From Planctomycetota bacterium (GTDB lineage Bacteria > Planctomycetota > PUPC01 > DSUN01), in NCBI GenBank assembly GCA_016872875.1, contig VGYW01000403.1, positions 1 to 7,608 on the forward strand: DNA of 7,608 nucleotides, in the 5' to 3' direction. Under the pieces are notes generated by a model that made no database searches, was not told where the DNA came from, and was given only the letters and a program-made list of their open reading frames with translations. The translations under genes were made by a program, and so were the position numbers. How positions within the stretch are numbered: position 1 is the stretch's first letter; each line of letters opens with the position of its first letter. Shown here one piece after another: positions 1 to 5,209 of this stretch.

Positions 1-9
1 GTGCCTGAA

Positions 10-45
10 AGATAATTGCAGAGTCATATGACTCTGCAATTATCT
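10..45. repeat. Perfect 36-bp AT-rich palindrome
   Basis: The left half, AGATAATTGCAGAGTCAT (10-27), is the exact reverse complement of the right half (28-45), with no unpaired spacer and a central CATATG. It is much more AT-rich than the surrounding DNA. It lies about 50 bases beyond the stop of the phospholipase D-like gene on the minus strand, so it could be a transcript-end hairpin, but no strong U-tract follows on either strand. A dimeric or tetrameric regulator's operator, or a dispersed palindromic repeat, fits equally well. The palindrome is directly visible; its role is unknown. Confidence 0.85.
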
Positions 46-94
46 CTCCGGCGATCGCACCGCTCAGGGGGGCGCTTGTGGCGTATGGGATGGG

Positions 95-679
95 TCACGC
101 CCAGTCCCGTTCTGGCCCTTGTGCGCTCTGCTCGCGGGTGAGGCGGGCGGGCTGTTCGAGCGGGACGTGGCAGACGTTGGTGCGCTTGCACTCTCGGCAG
201 AGCAAGCCCTCCCAGATCTCGTGGTAGAGGCGAGCCACGTGTTCGATGAGGCGGGGGTCCTGGGTGAGGAAGCCGAGTTCGAAGTTGCGGCGGTGCTCGC
301 CCTTGGCGCCTAGCCCGGCGCCCGTCAGGTTCGCGCTCCCCAGGTGCAGGTGGCGGTCGTCCACCAGCACGGCCTTGAAGTGGAGCCGCTGGCAGCGGCG
401 CATCTTGAAGTTCGGATGGGCGGCCAGCCCCTTCGCCCGCAGGCTCTTGAGGAACCAGGAGGAGGGCACGGCCGAGTGGAGGAGGCGGACCTCCACGCCC
501 CGGTCGCAGAGGGTGGCGAAGGCCTCGACGATGGAGCGGAAGCGGCCGTTCAGCTCGACCCGGCAGTCCTTCACGTTCGCCGTGGCGATCCAGACGTTCG
601 ACCGCGCGCGGAGCAGGGTGTCCAGGATCACCCTCTGGTAGTGCTGCTCGCCGCCGACAAGCTCGAGCTCGACCTTCAT
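95..679 (-). CDS. Single-HKD phospholipase D-superfamily protein (nuclease/phosphodiesterase-like)
   Basis: The 194-residue product has one complete HKD motif: H100-x-K102-x4-D107, then G114-S115-x-N117, followed by a conserved-looking E134 in NFELG. Members with one HKD motif, such as Nuc-type nucleases, usually form homodimers in which each chain gives half of the active site, cleaving phosphodiester bonds through a phospho-histidine intermediate. The actual substrate (DNA, RNA or lipid) cannot be told. There is no signal peptide, so it is probably cytoplasmic. The C-terminal part carries C161-x2-C164-x5-C170-H171, a possible metal-binding cluster. I chose the ATG at 679 over the in-frame ATG at 688 because GAAGG sits about 9 bases before 679 but directly abuts 688. 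It is co-directional with the nickel operon upstream but separated from cbiQ by 213 bases with hairpins, so it is probably an independent gene. The family call is firm; the function is not. Confidence 0.85.
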   Translation of the reverse strand: MKVELELVGGEQHYQRVILDTLLRARSNVWIATANVKDCRVELNGRFRSIVEAFATLCDRGVEVRLLHSAVPSSWFLKSLRAKGLAAHPNFKMRRCQRLHFKAVLVDDRHLHLGSANLTGAGLGAKGEHRRNFELGFLTQDPRLIEHVARLYHEIWEGLLCRECKRTNVCHVPLEQPARLTREQSAQGPERDWA

Positions 680-746
680 TCTGACCATCCTTCATTGATT
701 TCTACGAACGTAATCTATCCGAGGGAGGCCTAGCATGGGGGGGCGC

Positions 747-773
747 CACCCTCAACGGCTTCCGTTGAGGGTG
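747..773. repeat. Hairpin 1 of a twin pair (12-bp stem)
   Basis: CACCCTCAACGG pairs perfectly with CCGTTGAGGGTG around a 3-base loop (CTT). It lies downstream of cbiQ on the minus strand and upstream of the phospholipase D-like gene. It could end or protect the nickel-operon transcript, but no U-run follows it, so a classic intrinsic terminator is not supported. It shares its outer nine base pairs with the hairpin at 797-824. Confidence 0.8.
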
Positions 774-785
774 CGTGCCCTGACG

Positions 786-824
786 GTCTTCGAAGACACC
801 CTCAAGCGAAGACGCTTGAGGGTG
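786..824. repeat. Hairpin 2 of the twin pair plus adjoining 12-bp palindrome
   Basis: CACCCTCAAGCG (797-808) pairs perfectly with CGCTTGAGGGTG (813-824) around the loop AAGA. A perfect palindrome, GTCTTCGAAGAC (786-797), abuts it and shares base 797. The outer stem CACCCTCAA/TTGAGGGTG is identical to that of hairpin 1, while the three inner pairs differ but remain paired in both. That is compensatory variation, which suggests the structure matters or that both are members of one dispersed repeat family. Confidence 0.8.
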
Positions 825-892
825 CCACCCGCCAGCGCGATGATACCACGCGGTGACCCGGTACATCGTTCTTGCCGGAGCCAGTAGTCGTC

Positions 893-1660
893 CTACGGAA
901 GATTGGCAAGCCTCAGGGCCGCCACAAGGAGCACGCTGCCGCACAGAAAGGCATAGTCGGCGGCGCGCATGCGGAACCGCGTGAGGGTCCGCACCGAGCC
1001 GTCGAAGCCGCGCGCGGCCATCGCGGCGTAGACCCGCTCGCCACGCTCGAGGGTGCGGAGAAAGAGGTTGCCGATGATGCCGCCGGCGGCCCTCAGGCGC
1101 CAACCGAATGGTGCGGTGCCGACGGCTCGGCAGTCCCGCGCGCGCTTCATCCGCTGCACCTGCTCCACGAGAAGGAACAGGTAGCGGTAGAGGAAGCTCA
1201 GCTCGATGATGAAGAGCCTGGGGAGCCGGAACCAGGCCATCGCCCGCAAGAGGTCGTGGAACCGCGTGGTGGAGATGAGCGCGACGAGGATGCTCACAGT
1301 GAGCGCGAACTTCAGGCACACGCTCGCGCACGACAGCGCCCCGCCCCGCACCCAGAACGCCCACGGCCCAAGCCGCACGAGGACGGGGGCCGCGTCGTAC
1401 AGCGGGTTGAACGCCGCGACGAACGCGATGAAGGGCGAGACGATGAGGAGGTGCCTGGCCACGAAGCCGAGCGGCACCCCGCCGAAGGCCAGCCACGCGA
1501 AGGGCAGCACGGCGTAGGGGCAGAGCGCCGCCACGTCGTAGCGGGGAACCGTCACCACGATGGCCGTGAACGCCACGGCCACGGCCAGCTTCGCCCGCGC
1601 ATCGAGCCGGTGAGCCGGCGAATCCCCCATCGCGAGGTGGTCAATGTAGGCGTGGTGCAC
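893..1660 (-). CDS. cbiQ: Energy-coupling factor nickel/cobalt transporter transmembrane subunit CbiQ/NikQ
   Basis: The product is a 255-residue polytopic membrane protein, the T component that couples an ATPase to the metal-binding S component (CbiM) in ECF-type Ni/Co importers. Family marks are the N-terminus HHAYIDHLAMGDSPAHRLD with ARAKL after it, several hydrophobic segments between about residues 24 and 165, and the cytoplasmic coupling motifs RARDCRAVG (173-181) and ERGERVYAAMAARGFDG (205-221). The start chosen is the GTG at 1660, because CbiQ proteins normally begin right at (M)HHAYID. An ATG at 1762 would add residues encoded by a simple-repeat hairpin. No strong Shine-Dalgarno is visible before the GTG, so translation may be coupled or weak. 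It lies 139 bases after cbiM on the same strand, in an operon with NikR, so nickel is the likelier metal. Unusually, no cbiO ATPase gene follows. Confidence 0.93.
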   Translation of the reverse strand: MHHAYIDHLAMGDSPAHRLDARAKLAVAVAFTAIVVTVPRYDVAALCPYAVLPFAWLAFGGVPLGFVARHLLIVSPFIAFVAAFNPLYDAAPVLVRLGPWAFWVRGGALSCASVCLKFALTVSILVALISTTRFHDLLRAMAWFRLPRLFIIELSFLYRYLFLLVEQVQRMKRARDCRAVGTAPFGWRLRAAGGIIGNLFLRTLERGERVYAAMAARGFDGSVRTLTRFRMRAADYAFLCGSVLLVAALRLANLP

Positions 1661-1684
1661 CAGTATGCTACCGAGTGGACGCTG

Positions 1685-1783
1685 CCGTAGGGGATGGGTG
1701 GATGGATGGATGAATGGATGGATGAAAGACTCGATCCCTCTGACATCCATCCACCCATCCATTCATCCATTCATCCCCCACGG
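1685..1783. repeat. Long hairpin of inverted GATG/CATC simple repeats
   Basis: The left arm (1685-1724) and right arm (1744-1783) are each 40 bases and match as an inverted repeat at 34 of 40 positions, with a 19-base loop. Both arms are mostly GGATG/GATG tandem units on one side and CATCC on the other, framed by CCGT...ACGG ends. It fills most of the cbiM-cbiQ gap and would be transcribed inside the operon, where it could attenuate, process or stabilise the message between the two cistrons. It resembles in design the hairpin at 5689-5782, though with a different unit. Confidence 0.85.
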
Positions 1784-1799
1784 GTCGCAACGAAACACT

Positions 1800-2810
1800 T
1801 CAATGCCGATGCGCATGCGGATGGGCGTGTGCCGGCATCCGCCGCCGCACAGCCAGCGCAATCAGGTAGACGACGCCCAGCGTGGCCGCCGTGCCGAGGA
1901 CGCCGGCCACGGGCTTCCAGTAGGCGGGCGCGTGCTCGCCACCGCCGTAGTCGGGCAGCGGGGCGAGCTTCGCGTGGGCCTCGCTCACCGCGGTCATCGC
2001 AGGGTGGGCCTCCTCGGCCGGCTTCACGTAGCCCTTCGTCTCCCAGAGCCAGTCCAGCCCGTCGGGCAGACCGCTCGCCACGAGGAAGCCGAGGCCGCCG
2101 ACGAGGAGCGCGAAGACCGCGATTGAGCCGACGACCGCCCGCCGCGAGAGCCGCTTCTCCCCCGGCACCCGCACGTCGAGGGTGTCGGGCCGCACCTGCA
2201 CGAGGTAGGCGAGCGCCGCGAAGGTGATCAGCCCCTCGACCGCCCCGATGAGCAGGTGGACGCCCACCATGAGCGGGAAAGCCACGGAGAAGGGCACGTC
2301 GAGCTGCTTTGAGAGAGCTATCTGCACGGGCACCATCGCGGAGCTGGCGGCCACGGCGAGCAGCGCCGCCGTGAAGGTCGCCAGGTAGAGTCTTCCCGCG
2401 CTCTTCTCGCGGTCAGGCCGCCCGACGATGGCGCGCCAGGCCAGCCAGCCCACGTAAGGCCCCACGATGCCCATGTTGAAAATGTTGCAGCCGAGGGCCA
2501 GAATCCCGCCATCGGTGAACACAAGGCACTGGACGGTCAGTATGGCGGCCATGACGAGCGCCGCCACGTGCGGCCCGAGCAGAACGGCCAGGAGCACTCC
2601 GCCGCTGAGGTGTCCGCTCGTGCCGCTGAGGACCGGGAAGTTCACCATTTGCGCGGCGAATACGAAGGCGCCCATGACCCCCATCAGAGGCACCTTGCCC
2701 TCGTGGAACGAGCGGCGCGCAAGAGCCGCGGCCGCCCCAAGCCCCACCGCACTCACCCCGATGAACCCATAGGCCACAGCAGGGGAAAGAACCTCGTTTG
2801 CCATGTGCAT
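1800..2810 (-). CDS. cbiM: ECF nickel/cobalt transporter substrate-binding subunit CbiM/NikM with fused PDGLE (CbiN-like) domain
   Basis: The product is a 336-residue membrane protein that binds the metal ion and hands it through the importer. Residues 1-205 form the CbiM domain. The N-terminal MHM places H2, which with H67 in SGTSGHLSGG matches the metal-ligand positions known for NikM proteins. Further marks are Q94 and D100-G101-G102 leading to ALGCNIFNMG (105-114). Residues 225-322 form a PDGLE/CbiN-like module: one membrane helix, SGLPDGLDW (246-254), a periplasmic loop with DYGGGEH, then a second helix. The protein ends in HAHPHAHRH, where five His alternate, a plausible metal-sequestering tail. 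The start at 2810 has a strong Shine-Dalgarno (AAGGAG, 7-base spacing) that overlaps the stop of the porin gene 16 bases upstream, indicating coupling. Cobalt cannot be excluded, but NikR in the same cluster favours nickel. Confidence 0.94.
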   Translation of the reverse strand: MHMANEVLSPAVAYGFIGVSAVGLGAAAALARRSFHEGKVPLMGVMGAFVFAAQMVNFPVLSGTSGHLSGGVLLAVLLGPHVAALVMAAILTVQCLVFTDGGILALGCNIFNMGIVGPYVGWLAWRAIVGRPDREKSAGRLYLATFTAALLAVAASSAMVPVQIALSKQLDVPFSVAFPLMVGVHLLIGAVEGLITFAALAYLVQVRPDTLDVRVPGEKRLSRRAVVGSIAVFALLVGGLGFLVASGLPDGLDWLWETKGYVKPAEEAHPAMTAVSEAHAKLAPLPDYGGGEHAPAYWKPVAGVLGTAATLGVVYLIALAVRRRMPAHAHPHAHRH

Positions 2811-2826
2811 CGGGCAGCTCCTTCCT

Positions 2827-4077
2827 TCAGAATTGCACGTGGACCCGCAGGCCGGGCACGAAGCTCGATGGCCCGGCGCCGGGATGCCGGACGTACTGCG
2901 CATCGAGCGTCACCGAGGCCCGCTTCGCCAGCGCGATGCGATAGTAACACTCGGCCACGCCCTCTCCGTCGTAGCGCGCGCCCTGGCGGCTCGGGCCGCC
3001 GAGGCGGCCGCAGGCGAGGCCGATGCCGAGCACGTCGTCGTCGCGCCCGGGCAGCAGGCCCTGGTACTGTGCTCCAAAGCTGCCGAAGTGCTGGAGCTCG
3101 CTGAAGCGCTGGGGCGCGTATCCATAGCGGAAGAAGAGGCCAAGACCCTGGCTGTCCCCCGCCTCGGCCTTCTCCTTGTAGACCACCTGGTCCAGGCTGG
3201 CGCAGAGGCCGCTTGCGCCCCTCTCGGTCTCGCCTGTGTCGAGGCGCTCAAAGCGCTGTGTGGTGTGCCAGACGCCGAGGCGCACCGCGCCCGGCAGCTC
3301 ACCCCCGCCCGGACGCCACAGCTTCGTTTCAAGGCTGGCCTCCGCCGCCAGGAACCACTCGGCGCGGCCGCCGAAAAGCGTCTGCCGGCCCCACTTCGCG
3401 CCCTCCGCGTTCGCGTCCCAGGCGCCCACGGCGAATGACAAGCCGGCGCCCGGCCGCACGATTGCTTGCGCCCCAAGGGCGTAGTCGGGGAAGGGGATCG
3501 TCGGGTTGTTGACCAGGGCGGCGTTGAGGAACTGGTGGCACTCGTCGTTGGCGAACGCATTGGTGTCGAAGTCGGTCGTCGCATCCATCTTCCCGATGCG
3601 GAGGGCCAGAAGCCCATCGGCAAGGTCGTGCTCGTACCAAAGCTCCGAGCACTGGAGGCGGCGGCCGGCCGTCGTGTCCGCATCGGTATTGACGCCGAAG
3701 AGCGAGCCGACGTAGCGGGGGTCAACCCCCTGGCCGCTTGAGCCCTCCAGATGGAGGCAGAACTTGCCGCCGTCCCACAGCCCCAGCCTGGCCGTGTCGA
3801 GTTCGAGCCCGATGTCCCAGCTCCCCGTGCCCTTGCCGTGGGGGCTGCTGCGGATGCCACCCTTGTGGTTCGCCTGCCAAACGGTGGTGACGGAGAAGGC
3901 GAAGACGACGCCCAGCTCCTCGAGGGCCTCGTGGGCCTCGGCGAACTCGCAGCGCCCCACGTGCCGCGCGCACTTGAGCCACCGAGGCGGCTCCTCAGCA
4001 GCAGCGGCCCGCCCGGAGACGCTGGTGAGCAGCGCGAGCGAGGCGACGGAGAGCGACGGAAGGGGCCTGACACGCAT
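2827..4077 (-). CDS. OprB-type (carbohydrate-selective porin family) outer-membrane porin, putative nickel porin
   Basis: The product has 416 residues. A signal peptide spans about residues 1-27 (hydrophobic core SVASLALLTSV, then SGRAAAA). The rest alternates short amphipathic beta-strands and ends in Phe, typical of an outer-membrane beta-barrel. OprB-like features include SELWYEHDLADGLLALRIGK, the following DF and QFLN segments, a mid-protein PFPDYALGAQ, and the C-terminal YYRIALAKRASVTLDAQYV stretch. OprB porins usually pass sugars. Lying between nikR and cbiM, with 16 bases to cbiM, this one is more likely an outer-membrane route for nickel or a nickel chelate; that is inference from context. 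I chose the ATG at 4077 because it gives a normal signal peptide and lies downstream of the promoter-like element at 4127-4161. The ATG at 4137 has a better GGAG but would overlap that promoter and add a 20-residue leader. Confidence 0.85.
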   Translation of the reverse strand: MRVRPLPSLSVASLALLTSVSGRAAAAEEPPRWLKCARHVGRCEFAEAHEALEELGVVFAFSVTTVWQANHKGGIRSSPHGKGTGSWDIGLELDTARLGLWDGGKFCLHLEGSSGQGVDPRYVGSLFGVNTDADTTAGRRLQCSELWYEHDLADGLLALRIGKMDATTDFDTNAFANDECHQFLNAALVNNPTIPFPDYALGAQAIVRPGAGLSFAVGAWDANAEGAKWGRQTLFGGRAEWFLAAEASLETKLWRPGGGELPGAVRLGVWHTTQRFERLDTGETERGASGLCASLDQVVYKEKAEAGDSQGLGLFFRYGYAPQRFSELQHFGSFGAQYQGLLPGRDDDVLGIGLACGRLGGPSRQGARYDGEGVAECYYRIALAKRASVTLDAQYVRHPGAGPSSFVPGLRVHVQF

Positions 4078-4116
4078 GGGCGGCGCCCTGTGGGAAGAGG
4101 GGCGGGGGGCGGTGCG

Positions 4117-4161
4117 TGGCACGATTATTATATTCATGGCACAACTCCGCGCAAATGTCAA
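4117..4161 (-). promoter_or_regulatory. Promoter-like element ahead of the porin, with direct repeats
   Basis: On the minus strand a perfect TTGACA (4156-4161) and a perfect TATAAT (4127-4132) flank a 23-base spacer. That is too long for an ordinary sigma70 promoter (about 17). A weaker TTGCGC hexamer gives a 16-base spacer to the same -10. Two copies of GTGCCA (reading the minus strand; 4137-4142 and 4117-4122) lie exactly 20 bases apart and straddle the -10, as two same-face protein contacts would. This suggests a regulated internal start for porin-cbiM-cbiQ, but it is not a clear NikR inverted repeat. Confidence 0.45.
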
Positions 4162-4217
4162 CCCCTTTTTCCGCGCGCCCATCCGAGTCCCTTGCATGCG
4201 CACGCGCAGCGTGTCCA

Positions 4218-4634
4218 TCACCGGGCCCGGCCAAGAGTGGTCATGGTGAGCTTGCCGTGCTGGACGCCGCGGGTGGCGATGAGCTTGTCGGCCACCTTGG
4301 TGATCTCGGCGGCCGGGCCGCGGAGCACGATGGCCTCGAGGCACGTGTGGGCGGTGAGGTGGACGTGTGTGGCGCACACGATGAGGCCGTGGCTGTCGTG
4401 CTGCATGTCGGTCAGCCGGTCGGTTATCTCGCGGTACTCGTGGTTGTAGACCAGCGTGAGCGTGGCCACCTGCTCGCCCGAGAGCTTGCTCCAGTCGGCC
4501 TGCACCAGATAGTCGCGCACCAGGTCGCGGAGCGCCTCCGAACGGCTCGGATACCCCTTTGCAGCAATCACTTCGTCGAAGTCACGAAGAAGGTCGGCTT
4601 CCAGCGACACCCCGAAGCGCGCCAGTTCGCCCAT
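4218..4634 (-). CDS. nikR: Nickel-responsive transcriptional regulator NikR
   Basis: The 138-residue product has the NikR layout. The N-terminal ribbon-helix-helix DNA-binding domain (about 1-50) includes MGELARFGVSLEADLL and GYPSRSEALRDLVRDYL. An ACT-like metal-binding, tetramerising domain follows (about 55-135). The high-affinity Ni ligands are all present with exact family spacing: H79, H90, H92 and C98 correspond to E. coli H76, H87, H89 and C95. The start at 4634 is set by AAAGGAG 8 bases upstream; an in-frame ATG at 4661 would sit at the transcription start and add nine atypical residues. It is first in a minus-strand cluster with the porin, cbiM and cbiQ, so it very likely represses them, and itself, when Ni(II) is bound. 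The gene is intact. Confidence 0.96.
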   Translation of the reverse strand: MGELARFGVSLEADLLRDFDEVIAAKGYPSRSEALRDLVRDYLVQADWSKLSGEQVATLTLVYNHEYREITDRLTDMQHDSHGLIVCATHVHLTAHTCLEAIVLRGPAAEITKVADKLIATRGVQHGKLTMTTLGRAR

Positions 4635-4654
4635 CGCTGAGTCTCCTTTGCCCA

Positions 4655-4682
4655 GTAACACCGGATTCTATTCTAGTGCTAC
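4655..4682 (-). promoter_or_regulatory. Probable NikR operator (28-bp inverted repeat)
   Basis: On the plus strand, GTAACAC (4655-4661) and GTGCTAC (4676-4682) are inverted repeats matching at 6 of 7 positions, separated by 14 bases. Total length (28 bp) and the outer GTA...TAC ends match the E. coli NikR box, GTATGA-N16-TCATAC. The repeat spans the -10 hexamer of the nikR promoter, an ideal place for repression. Half-site identity to a NikR motif for this lineage is inferred, not verified. Confidence 0.65.
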
Positions 4683-4698
4683 CAATGCCCTATGTCAA
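4670..4698 (-). promoter_or_regulatory. Sigma70-like promoter of nikR operon
   Basis: On the minus strand TTGACA (4693-4698) and TAGAAT (4670-4675) are separated by exactly 17 bases. Transcription should start near 4663, leaving about 28 bases of leader containing the nikR Shine-Dalgarno AAAGGAG. The -35 lies only two bases from the direct repeat that borders the inverted-repeat element at 4701-4938. Confidence 0.75.
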
Positions 4699-4700
4699 GC

Positions 4701-4938
4701 GATTCGGTTCCTGACGCGACCCCAGTTTGGTGCGCAGGGGCACCCAAAGCGGCGCGCCGCCCGCCGGAGGCGTGCGGGCGCCGCACTCCATAATCCTCTC
4801 TGCACTACAGAGGGCCCCCAACGACGTGCGCCCGCCCGGAGATAGGAAGGAATATGGAGTGCGGTGACGCAGTCACCGCTTTGGATTGGCGGGGCAGCGG
4901 CTGTGCACGAAACTGGGGTCGCGTCGGATTCAGTTCCT
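4701..4938. mobile_element. MITE-like imperfect inverted-repeat element with flanking direct repeats
   Basis: The termini form an exact 16-bp inverted repeat: GACGCGACCCCAGTTT (4713-4728) against its complement (4910-4925). Inner segments pair as well: CCAAAGCGG (4744-4752) with 4876-4884, and CCGCACTCCATA (4781-4792) with 4853-4864. Sub-hairpins lie within, including an 8-bp stem at 4861-4879. The 12-mers GATTCGGTTCCT (4701-4712) and GATTCAGTTCCT (4927-4938) border it and differ at one base, as an ageing target-site duplication would. There is no coding capacity of its own; open frames here are fortuitous. It could be a non-autonomous transposon or a dispersed structured repeat. Confidence 0.6.
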
Positions 4939-4944
4939 CTTCTC

Positions 4945-4987
4945 CCCTGGGTGTCAGAGGAGTCGAGGACGATGGACGAGGACGATT
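4945..4987. repeat. Half copy of the GAGGAC simple-repeat hairpin family
   Basis: The segment CCCCTGGG...GAGGAGTCGAGGACGATGGACGAGGACGATT resembles the loop and right arm of the hairpin at 5689-5782 (CTGGGGGAGAGTCGAGGACGAGGAC and onward). The matching left arm is absent here. Its last bases run into the 9-bp target site of the adjacent MITE. Confidence 0.55.
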
Positions 4988-5118
4988 GGGAACGGGTGCA
5001 ATAACGGATTTGCGCGCGAGGAAGGGCGTTCCGGTTCGTAGTTCGGCCTTCAGGCGGTCTTGGGCTGTGCCAAGCAAGATGGACAGCGCGCAAATCCGTT
5101 ATTGCACCCATTGGGAAC
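4985..5118. mobile_element. MITE: 116 bp, 24-bp perfect TIRs, 9-bp target-site duplication
   Basis: The element runs 4994-5109. Its ends are perfect 24-bp terminal inverted repeats (4994-5017 and 5086-5109) beginning GGGTGCAATAACGG. It is bordered immediately on both sides by ATTGGGAAC (4985-4993 and 5110-5118), an exact 9-bp target-site duplication. The 68-base interior has no gene. It is therefore a non-autonomous element moved by a transposase in trans. The intact duplication and identical ends point to a fairly recent insertion. It lies eight bases upstream of the -35 of the next gene. A 9-bp duplication and GGG ends would fit an ISKra4-type transposase, one of which is at the right edge of the window. 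Confidence 0.9.
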
Positions 5119-5125
5119 ACCTGGC

Positions 5126-5154
5126 TTGACAGGGTGGGGGGCGGGGGATATTAT
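5126..5154 (+). promoter_or_regulatory. Sigma70-like promoter with G-rich spacer
   Basis: TTGACA (5126-5131) and TATTAT (5149-5154) are 17 bases apart. The spacer is 14/17 G on the non-template strand, unusual and possibly able to form a G-quadruplex when melted. It drives the gene at 5210, giving a leader of about 50 bases. Confidence 0.7.
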
Positions 5155-5209
5155 CGCTTGGGGCCACGTCGCGGGGGCCGGGCTTCCATAGGTCTCAGGA
5201 GTGAAGAGC

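Noticed and set aside
747..824. Two-unit CRISPR array
   Set aside because: The units are self-complementary hairpins differing internally, with only two copies and no regular spacer series or cas genes.
872..1690. 272-residue plus-strand open frame
   Set aside because: Antisense to cbiQ; composition is rich in Arg, Glu, Pro and Ala, as expected from high-GC shadow frames, with no recognisable motif.
1661..1762. N-terminal extension of cbiQ to an ATG at 1762
   Set aside because: The added residues are translated from the GATG/CATC hairpin, and the family start fits the GTG at 1660.
4078..4137. Porin start at ATG 4137
   Set aside because: It has a fair GGAG, but the codon overlaps the promoter-like element and makes an overlong, Arg-rich leader before the signal peptide.
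4136..4142. Second NikR box at the porin promoter
   Set aside because: The GTGCCA copies are direct, not inverted, and no partner half-site lies at the 14-base spacing seen before nikR.
4635..4661. nikR start at an upstream ATG (4661)
   Set aside because: It would place the start at the predicted transcription start without a ribosome site; AAAGGAG precedes the ATG at 4634.
4695..5129. Open frames on both strands across the repeat region (for example 4695-5120 minus, 4854-5129 plus)
   Set aside because: They read through the inverted-repeat element and the MITE, so their sequence is dictated by the repeats; they have no ribosome site or domain.
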